Source of the DNA: Toxorhynchites rutilus septentrionalis
Lineage: Eukaryota > Arthropoda > Insecta > Diptera > Culicidae
Length of the DNA stretch: 64,000 bases
Direction of reading: 5' to 3'
NCBI RefSeq assembly: GCF_029784135.1
Contig: NC_073746.1
Location: 231,248,024-231,312,023, forward strand
Shown here: one piece after another, positions 55,076-64,000 of the stretch
How the letters are laid out: every line of letters begins with the position of its first letter
Position numbering within the stretch: position 1 is the stretch's first letter
Position numbers and translations under genes: made by a program
Notes under the pieces: generated by a model
The model's input: only the letters and a program-made list of their open reading frames with translations
What the model was told of the DNA's origin: nothing
The model's database searches: none

Positions 55076-55985
55076 TAACGTTTAACGATTAGCATGATTG
55101 ACATATCAAATTATTTTTTTGAAGCATTTTTCCAACAAAAGCAAAAAATTAGAAATTGTTGTTTTTGTAATTAATGATTGTATTTGTTTTTTATAGTTTC
55201 CATGGTCTCGGGACCAAGAGCGCTATATTTTTTAAATATTTTTTCTAGAAAGCTAAGGATTTTTCTTTTTCTTTTTTAAGTTATGATTTTTCAAAGTTAG
55301 CCGATGTTCCAAAAACAGGTAACTAACCATCCGCCCAGGACCATTCAAACGGATATTCAAACATGTAGAAAAAATATACTGTAATGCATCCGGACATCTA
55401 AGTATTCACGAGGATAACATCAACTATCGAAAATTCCAATTCAAAAGCTTCCATTCCAATAGAATTAGAAGGCATTCATGTATGTTTTCAATCACAGAAA
55501 TCCACAAAATCATGTTATGTTTGCTCAAATTTTGAAAATCTTGTATCGCAGTTCAAAATCCGGAACCTTTTTTTGATCATGATTCGAATTCGGACACTTT
55601 TGCTGAAAATCTCGGACAAATCAGCAGCATTCCTTTGAGAGAAATTAGTTATTTATTTTTGTAAAGTTTATTATTCATTTATTGTTATTCTATTATCGGG
55701 CCCTATTTTATATGACGAGACGAACTCCTCTCGTCTCGGTTCCAGCCACTGTCGAGTCGAGCAAAATATTCTATTCTAGTATTCGAGTTTCATTGAAATA
55801 TTTTATTCGGTAGATTGGAAAAACTTTCGTCATTTTTTCTCGGTATGATCAGTGATTCAATGGTTCAATTAAATCAAGTTGTTGAAAACATTAAAAAAAA
55901 ATATTCTGCGTTTCGATGATTTAATTTGTATTATTCCATTTTCCGGAGAGTAATCAAACAGCGTACAATTTACAATGTACAATTA
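55076..55985. other. AT-rich non-coding stretch
   Basis: No feature recognised beyond short palindromes. Confidence 0.4.
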
Positions 55986-56979
55986 GTCGATGTTAAGTCA
56001 GAGGGGACCAAGTCGCAAAATTGAAAATTTCGAGTTATTGATTACATTTGGTTAAGCATTATGTAAGCTACATACCACATTGATCAGATTTGGAAAATCA
56101 CACATACAGCAGGAATAATTGAATAAAACCCCTCATAGCAGTCAGAGCGGACCATGTACCATTTACCATGGCGAAATGGCTCTATATCATATGCACACAG
56201 AGTGGACCATGTATCAATCATTTGTATATTGAATTTAAACAATTTCCAAGCGTCGAATTCAAACCAACAAAACTTTTTCCTGAAGCTAATGTGCTTGAAC
56301 CCGTAAGTGTAAAATGTGCACATTCTGAGTATATTATAAAATAAACTTAGTCCACTCTGACTGAACGGATCAGTCGAAAATGGTGATCTTCAGTGTGAAT
56401 GATCGCAAAATGTACTATTTAAGAGTGCGATTTGAACTAGAGCGATGACAATGAATTCGAATGTGAAGATTCTATTAACGAATACTGTCTAAAATGATTG
56501 GAAATGAGAAGTTTATGCTTTAACATGTTTGCTGTGCAATCATATTTTGCCTGTAATAGATGGCAGAGACTATTATGCCGAAGGCAATCAAATGTCTATG
56601 CAGTTCCAACCTCACATCCCTGCTCTCTCCGATTTTTATAACAGAATGGCACACTTTGACTCACAACTGTTAAGTGATTGAGAAATATTTCGAAATTGTT
56701 CAGTCATAGTGAACCAAATCATAAAAAATGCTTCATTTGATTCGGTCAGAGAGGACCATGTACGTATAGGCAGCCAAACAAGTGCCTTTTTGGCATGATA
56801 CTCGATGTTTTTTTACAATTATCATACGTCAAAGTATTGCCAGAGAGTAGCTAACATTTCTGAGAACAATATTGAACGAAAAAATTAAATGTTTTGAAAA
56901 TTGCAGAGCGCTGAACTTCAAGTTCCCTTTTTTCGAAATCATAAAAATGTCACATGGTCCGGTCTGACTTAACACCGAC
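55986..56979. mobile_element. TIR element with repeated TCAGAGnGGACCATGTAC motifs
   Basis: Left end GTCGATGTTAAGTCAGA and right end mirror of GTCGGTGTTAAGTCAGA extend through GGACCAnGT. Copies of the motif lie near 56,137, 56,200, 56,348 (inverted) and 56,745. Flanks CAATTA and CAATTC may be an old 6-bp duplication. No transposase. Confidence 0.6.
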
Positions 56980-57019
56980 CAATTCTTATGTGTAAAATTC
57001 TTTGTGTAAAAATGATTTA

Positions 57020-57290
57020 ACTACTTCTTAGATGGCATCAATGTTCATAGAGTAACCGCGCCTCCTCAACGTAATGTTACTGATGTCATCTGCTCAGGTG
57101 CTCAGGTCAGATTTTTATGCCAAATATCTCGCTAATAACATTCGAATTAATAAGCTCAAGAATACACATATATCAAGGCAAGTCGGAATAGTTTTTTGAT
57201 GAAAAAAAAACGGCGAGGACTGAAATCGAACCCGAAGCCCCCATCACAATAAGTGCAACGCTAACCATTCGGCCATGGGCCACCACTCGT
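57020..57290 (-). mobile_element. tRNA-derived SINE, diverged
   Basis: On the minus strand the head GGCCCATGGCCGAATGGTTA and B-box GGTTCGATTTC are recognisable, with a body related to family 1 (CTTGCCTTGATATATGTGTA region). Well diverged. Confidence 0.65.
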
Positions 57291-59074
57291 ACACATTCCT
57301 TACAATTCATACGGAAAAACACTCATACGAGATGAACTGACTAATATCCTGCTCTGTTATTCAAATTAGTTGTCATCAATTGTAGAAAATTGAGAAACAC
57401 CGAAGTAAACATTTCCGCAGCGGTTGCGCACACATTACCTACACACAATTGGAAAATAAATAAACGCGAAGCTCGGATGTTAGCGCTGAATGACACTCCA
57501 AGATAGGTTGACAAAGGCATTATCCATGGCTGTTAGTCAAGGGAAGGCAGACGATACGTATTTGTGCAGGTTCCTGATAATGTGCTGGCGTGATTAACCT
57601 CGTTTCGGACGATACATACATTTTGTATCTCAGCCCTTATTTGATTTGATGACGTTCTAAGGGAGTTGTGAGCATATTGATGATGTCATGTAAATTACGT
57701 TTCTTGGAAATATTCGATCGTGGTGAAGCGATCGTGACGATTGTAGTGTTTACATTGAAATGCAAGTTCATGATAATATTGTGCATTCATTCATACTATC
57801 AGTGTGCAATTATCGAAAATTATACATGACAATAGAATGTAGAGAACTTCCTGTTGTTTTTTTTCAGACATTAATACGGATAATCCAACCCTCTTTCAAA
57901 GGTCTGTCTAACAAAGATTTTTCATTTCCGATCCCTCATGCTGAATCACTCATTATCATCATCAAACTCTATACGACCTCAAATTCATGCGACAGTCTCC
58001 TCGCTCTTTGAAGAAACATACGAACGGAAAGGGGTTCATGCTGAACTGTCGTAAACCGCTAGAAAAAGGTGTCATCTTGCATGTTTTTCTTTGTTTTTTT
58101 TTTTTTGTTAAACCACATTTGCTCATTTCCGCTGTTTACTCTCCTCGACCCGAGATGAATCGCAATGTGGAGAACTAAAATCACTACTGTTCCCAATGAA
58201 AAATAATGGAATGTGAATATCAGTTGTTGTGTAAGCAAATTCCCCGCTTCGGTTTACTTTGTAACGAATGTCTATTTGGTTCACGTCAACGATAGTTCTT
58301 CGTTTTTGAACTACAACACAGACCTGATAGATTGTTCCACATTGTTATTGAATTGAGTGTCAAGAATGTTACGTTGAAATCCACTATCGCGAATGATTTT
58401 TTTTTCTCTCATCATTTGTCGATTCTTTCACTCCCGGTGCTTCTTAACTCGATTTATGAAGTGTGAATTTCAAACAATTCACATGATTATACGGCCCTTG
58501 CTAGTCAACCGTTTTAGATTACCGTTCCACGGCTAGACAGTGGAATTACAAATGTTCAATAGTTTTAAATCGACTACATTAAAATCAATTATACGACTGT
58601 TGACTACGACATGGTCAGATAATCATTTGCTGGCGTGTTCCGGCCAAATCGCTTATCAGCGCGAACGCACAAACTGACATCATGTGTTGTACGTATAATT
58701 AGAGCAGCCAGTGGAAGTGCACCATAAATCAAAGCCGTTATCAACTGTCCGTGCCCTTGATTGAATTAGACGCCCCTTTTGTTTGTGCGCAAAATTTCGG
58801 CTTACAGAGGAACCGGTCGGTAAAAATTACCCATTTGTGCAACTATGAGCGATTCTGTTCCATTGATGCAAAACAGAGAACGGGTCATTTTGACCATTGT
58901 GTTTTGCGTGTTTTCATACTACATACTTGCGGATCTGCGAATTGGCTTTAAATGAATGAATTGATCAAAGCGAGTTTATATGCTGGTACATATAAAGTGA
59001 TTAATTTGTGAATCAACTAAGCGGCTATTGGCTTCTCTTCGATTCCAAGAAATATTTTTGGAATCTGTTACGGT
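57291..59074. other. AT-rich intergenic stretch
   Basis: No gene or repeat recognised. Confidence 0.4.
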
Positions 59075-59215
59075 CGGACCTTTTTCGTCAAATAAAGTTC
59101 TCCCAATTTGCATTGATAAACACATATTGTCAATCTTGCCACTGAGGAGACAATCAACGCGTGTTATTCAACAGAGATCTCTCATCTAAAGTCCCTTCTG
59201 TGAACACTCCAACAT
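59075..59215 (+). repeat. SINE family 1 body fragment
   Basis: CCTTTTTCGTCAAATAAAGT, TTGCATTGATAAACACATAT, CTTGCCACTGAGGAGACAAT and CGCGTGTTATTC align with the body of family 1 without its tRNA head. Confidence 0.5.
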
Positions 59216-59315
59216 AGAAAGTTTATGTAAAAACTGTGAATACGATATTAGGCAGATGTAGTCCAGTATAATCGAGTGTAAATGAATCTTGGAAGTTTTG
59301 TTTAACTATTACTAG

Positions 59316-60790
59316 TAGGGTAACACAGGGTGAGTTGGACATACAGGGTGATTTGGACCACCCCTTGATCACAAAAAGTACGGCTCAACTTGGATTTTTT
59401 ATAATGTCATCTCCTTTTATTGTTGAACAGTATGAACCTATCGTGAAAAAACTTTGGTAAAATTCGACAGGTGGAAGGAAACGGTAGCATGAACACAGCA
59501 ATCACATTGCCAAAATATGTGGGTTTTCCGATCGTGGTTTTAAGGTTTTTCCCGCTGATTGAACAAACTTTTCGTGTATTGTGCAGCAAAGTTCTGTTTG
59601 CCTACAGAAGAGGAACAATTTGATGCAGCGAAACTGTAAGTTTGATAAAAATGAATGCATTTTTTTTTTTTTTTATATATATCTGTATTATAGTGACTTT
59701 CAACTCATTTGGCTGGTTCGTCACTTTTACTTCCATTTTTGGAAGAATGTCTGGAGTGAGTATTGAACTCGTGACCTTTAGCGTGAGAGGCATGGATGTT
59801 ACCACTACGCCAGATCGCCTCCACAAAAATGAATACAATTATTAGCATTTTAATTTTTGCATGTTGTGTGGGGTGACATGGACAGCTTTCTGAGGGGTGA
59901 ATTGGTCCTACAGGTTTGAGGCTTTTCTTTGGTCTATTTGATTCCAAATGCCGCTGAGTTGCAAAAAGAGGATGGGCAGACAACGTTGAAAGAAGGAGGA
60001 GCTTGAAAGAGCAACGCAGGCATCAAGAACAGATTTTCTTTGACCAAGCATCGATAGTGTATGAAAATGCTCGAACAACAGTGAAAAGATCCATACAGAA
60101 TTCGAGATGGTCTCAATCCAATTTTTCTGCTCTGGAATCTAGCCAAGATACCTGATATCGATCCCAGAACACTGTTACTTATTGTAACATTATCCCAAAA
60201 CACTTTACATAAACATAAGTATGCCTTTTCGATGAAACACACACTGGACCAAATCCTAACCCATTCACCCCACAAAAACGTGTCCATGTCACCCCACACA
60301 ACATGCAAAAATTAAAATGCTATTAGTTTCATTTATTGTTATCAAACTTACAGTTTCGCTGCATCAAATTGTTCCTCTTCTGTAGGCGAACAGAACTTTA
60401 CTGCACAATACCCGAAAAGTTTGTTGAATCAGCGGGAAAAACCTCAAAACCACGATCGGAAAACTCACATTTTTTGACAATCAAAGTGCTTGCTGTGTTC
60501 ATGCTACCTGTCGAATTTTACCAAAGTTTTTTTACGTTAGTTACATACGGTTCAACAATAAAAGATGATGACATTATAAAAAATCCAAGTTGAGCCGTAC
60601 TTTTCGAGATATTGGGGTGGTCCAAATCACCCCATATGTCCAACTCACTCCGTGTTACCCTAATGATTATACATTATAGAGAAAACAAGTGTAGCTCAGA
60701 ATACAATGTGATATTTTTTATTTAGAGCGTGTTGGTTTGGAAATATTAAGCGATTTGCTTAGGGGGTCCAAATTCCCCCCATTTATCCTA
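59316..60790 (+). mobile_element. Pogo-derived transposon, copy 2, with an extra inverted arm
   Basis: Ends match copy 1 (TAGGGTAACACAGGGTG and CCATTTATCCTA, TA at both edges). Compared with copy 1, an inverted copy of the first 400 bp (60,262-60,662) is present after CCAAATC, making a large foldback with the left arm 59,316-59,915. A SINE sits in the left arm. Confidence 0.75.
59660..59824 (-). mobile_element. tRNA-derived SINE, family 3, with target-site duplications
   Basis: Minus-strand head GCGATCTGGCGTAGTGGTAA, B-box-like GAGTTCAATAC, and a T/A-rich tail. Flanks AAAAATGAATGCA (59,647-59,659) and AAAAATGAATACA (59,825-59,837) are a 13-bp duplication with one mismatch. The right arm of the host element shows the site without insertion. 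Confidence 0.88.
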
Positions 60791-63617
60791 TATAGTCCCC
60801 TTTATTCCGCGCGGCGAATAGCGTTAGATGACTCAAGTTTGTCACTTAGGTGAGATTATCAAATAGAAGGTGAATAAAGAATAGTGTAAGCGAGTGTGCC
60901 TTGGCAATTGTAGTGAACGGATTATTATGAACTTTGCATTCTATACTAACCATGGAAATAAAGATATTTTATTCACAGGAGGCCCTATTTATTAATCAAT
61001 TCAAAGAGATTTAGTTATTTATGTTTTTACTCACAGAACGAGCAGTCACAACAGCATGTGCATGTTCACATTCGGAGCGCTGAGAAGAAATTACCATGGA
61101 ACAAATCGTGATCCTGCAACGCATCGTCAAACAAAACAATCATTGTGGTTGAATTTTTTAAAGGTCCCGAATATCATCGAATAATCACTATATTTACCAG
61201 GCTTGGTTGCTCGTAACTTTGTGTTGTGTTGAAGACATAAATTCGAATTTCCCTCCTCCATTTAAAACACTATAAGCTACATCTCATTATAACTTCATAT
61301 TGCAAATTTAATAATTAAATGTTGTTTTAGATTTTCACACATTACATGATTCAGTGGGAATTACGGTTATTTTCAACATAAGAAAAAAAAGCATCCTTCT
61401 GTTGCCCTTTATCTGGAACTGATATCACAGTTTGATTCTTTTCTTTAGGTCATCATCTAACCAAGCTTCCACCCTAGTCCTAGTTCCTTTTCTCGACTAT
61501 TCACAATCATATTGCTTCAGTTAATACAAACTCATTAGTCTTGGGCATATAGCGAATACCTTTGGGTTGAAATTTGATCCAATTTGAAAACAATAGATGA
61601 TAATCAAATAAGTCGGACAAAGAAGGTTATGGAAAACGTAGAATATGTTCTGAACGTTGGTTCAGAAAGAAAAAATCGTAGAAGGAGCATCTACCAGCAG
61701 GTACCAATTCAATAGAACTATCAACATTGCAGCTAATCCATGTAGTATTTTGTATAGCTAGTTAAAATGACATTCATAAAATAGCATTTTTTCAATTAAG
61801 AGAAGTGCGGGTAAGACGGACAATGATTTCAATAGTTACTGTTTGAATTTCATATTTCTGTTAATGAGAATCCCTCCTACATGTTATTCTATAATATTTG
61901 AACCAGCCTTCAATGAGGACTGATCAAAAGTGAAATAGGAAATCGAAAACCGAAAATCACAAGTGAATCATAGAGTGATGATTTTTTTGCAGCTTCGATA
62001 TTTTGCATTTTTAGAGATTCAATTTCAAAAGGTAATTCACTGGTGGCTATATTTCGGTATAAGTTGACATCAAAGCGATATAATGCATGTTCTAAAAACA
62101 TTTGTTAGTAACAAAAATTTTAAAATAATTGTACAGGTGAAGTGGAACGGATATTTGCCAGTACGATGTACGATAGAACAGTGAAATATCTGATTATTTT
62201 ATTCCTAAAGAATTCCCAGAATTCGATTGTAGCCAGAAGCGAAATATTTGACTATATGACTGATTATAATGCTGAAAAGCATAATATCGTTTCAAGGACA
62301 ATTATTTCTGATTTTTCAACTTTTACGATTCGTATTTAACATAACCTGTCCATATTACCCCAACCGTATGACCATTTTACCCGCATCACAAAAATAGTTC
62401 TACTTTTCTGTTTGTTTTAATTCCAATAAAGAACATTGAAAAACAATTGTTTGTGAAACAATTGACCGATCAATTCGAAAAATAGTATATTTTACCGCAA
62501 AAACATGCGCTTAAGTATTGGGAAACATAAGTTCGAAATTCTTCTTCACATATCCGTTTTCCCTCTATTTCACGTATATATATTCCATTAGATATAATTG
62601 TGTTCATATTGTTCATATTAGATATAATTGTGTTCATATATATAAAATTATGACAAATTGAATGAATTCCAATCTGTAATAACCATTGAATGTTAAGCCT
62701 TACTTTTTTTAATTTCTACGAAAATGCACAGAGACTGACGTTTGAGGAAGGCATATTTGATGGCATATAAGCTAAAGAAAGTATGTCGTGAACAAATCTT
62801 ACAAAATGAAGAATTAGAAAGAATTAGAAAAAAATAAAGCGATATAGGTATTATTAAATAGTGCCAAAAATAGAGCCTAGAAAATGGAATAAATATTAGA
62901 ACAAAAATATTTATTTCAAGAACTAAAATGTTATGGATAATAAAAAAATTTTTCCCACTCTGAAATTGGTCTTAAAAAAATCATTAAATTAGTCAATTTG
63001 CCAAAAGCTGTTCAAGAAATATAATTTCTTATAATTTCTATATTGACATGTATTGAAATAGTTTTCATGCTAAAATATCTTTTTTCCGTGTTTGTCCTCA
63101 TTTTTAGTCCTATATTGTGTTATCCGCGATTTTCGTTATACGCGATGACCTGGCCCGACTATTTCGCGAATTATCGGGGTTCTACTGTATTGTACTTATC
63201 GTACTTATTGTACTTATTGTACTTATCGCTCAACGTTGAAATATTATATTTTTCCTTGAAATAAACCATATTTAAAACTTGAGAAAACAAATACAAACTG
63301 TATTTTATTGTTTTTCTATAGATCCCAAATTTATGTGCACCAGTTCCATCAAATTCCTTCTAAAAAAAAAACATATTCAATTCGAACGAGACAAGTCGCC
63401 TATATCTGACATCGAAATCGTTCGAACGACTCGATATGAACATCTTCGAAAAATGCATTCTCATTTACGTTCGAATCCATTCTCGAGCTTTTTATTTGAA
63501 CGTAAAGTGTTGATGTAATCAGATGTACTTCGACTTATCTGAACAATTAGAAACATAGGAACAGTGCAAGGATGTGAGATATTTTGAACAATCAAATTGT
63601 CAAACCGATGAATTATA
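60791..63617. other. AT-rich intergenic stretch
   Basis: Contains the SINE-less repeat related to 22.6-23.1 kb at 62,385-62,560, a GCGGGTAAGACGGAC end-like motif near 61,807, and a short tandem duplication of TTAGATATAATTGTGTTCAT near 62,588 and 62,621. No gene was seen. Confidence 0.4.
62385..62560 (+). repeat. Interspersed repeat, SINE-free copy
   Basis: Homologous to 22,620-22,770 plus 23,060-23,110. Acts as an approximate empty site for the SINE at 22,784. Confidence 0.5.
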
Positions 63618-64000
63618 CAGGGTGGGCCATTTAAAGTGGAAGGATTTGTTTTTGCAATAGCAAAGTAAAGAAGTGGAATTTTAATTTTTTTTTAAATTCA
63701 TTTATTTTGGTCCAAGGAGATTTGTTCTAACTACTTTTTGATTATGATATCTCGTAAATGACCGCCTCTGGCCTTGACCGCAAAATGTGCCCTTTTTTCT
63801 GCATTTTCCATCACTTTGCCCAATGTTTCGGCCGATATGGCAGCAATTTCTTGTCGGATATTGTCTTTCAGCGCAGCCAGGGTCCTTGGTTTACCAGTGT
63901 ATACCTTGGATTTTAAATATCCCCAAAAAAGTCAGGAGACGTCAAATCAGGTGATCTCGGTGGCCAGTCATAATCGCCGTTTTTCGATATTAATCTTCCG
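63618..64000 (-). mobile_element. Tc1/IS630-like element, cut by the window edge
   Basis: Begins CAGGGTGGGCCATTTAAAGT after TA (63,616-63,617). The minus strand encodes the C-terminus of a DDE transposase: DYDWPPRSPDL-like region, then GYLKSKVYTGKPRTLAALK, IRQEIAAIS and GGHLRDIIIKK before TAG 63,731-63,733. A small deletion after PDFF shifts the frame, so this copy is probably dead. Confidence 0.75.

Overview
The window looks like euchromatic DNA from a culicine (Aedes-like) mosquito. The inference rests on two recognisable insect genes with insect-type introns (loco and Hr83) and on dense, nested transposon debris of kinds common in Aedes genomes: ITmD37E mariners, tRNA-derived SINEs, and R1, R4, RTE and RNase H-bearing non-LTR elements. 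No species call can be made without a search. All identities below come from reading the sequence and its translations by eye.

Layout. 0-3 kb: a decayed ITmD37E mariner split by a 2-kb insertion. 3.9-4.85 kb: a plus-strand terminal coding exon of an unidentified gene, with a possible alternative last exon at 11.3 kb and a 3'UTR-like stretch to a poly(A) signal at 13.02 kb. 5.9-11.1 kb: SINE and LINE fragments and minisatellites. 13.8-18.3 kb: an R1-clade and an R4-clade LINE lying together, bracketed by two copies of a poly(A)-tailed repeat. 18.7-21.2 kb: a SINE-like unit followed by a broken RTE element. 21.3-23.1 kb: an inverted-repeat element and a SINE with target-site duplications. 25.18-26.43 kb: a complete five-exon nuclear receptor, Hr83, on the plus strand. 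26.5-29 kb: LINE remnants and a pogo-derived element.

30.2-47.8 kb: the minus-strand gene loco (RGS, tandem Ras-binding domains, GoLoco), six coding exons whose splice phases close to a 1241-residue frame. Its introns 1 and 5 hold most of the interesting structure: a hAT element with palindromic motif arrays, a four-level nested transposon stack, a LINE pair sharing three copies of one target-site duplication, and a 272-bp intron segment copied into a mariner 2 kb away.

47.8-64 kb: intergenic, with a full-length ITmD37E mariner (49.9-51.2 kb, TA duplications, near-identical inverted repeats, open transposase frame with a six-codon deletion between catalytic residues), LINE and mariner relics, a TIR element with repeated internal motifs, a pogo-derived foldback element carrying a SINE, and a Tc1/IS630-like element running off the right edge.

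The two host genes are unrelated in function: loco limits G-alpha-i/o signalling, and Hr83 is a DNA-binding receptor of the NR2E group. Their adjacency does not suggest a shared pathway. No bacterial-type operon, CRISPR array or credible functional tRNA/rRNA gene was seen.
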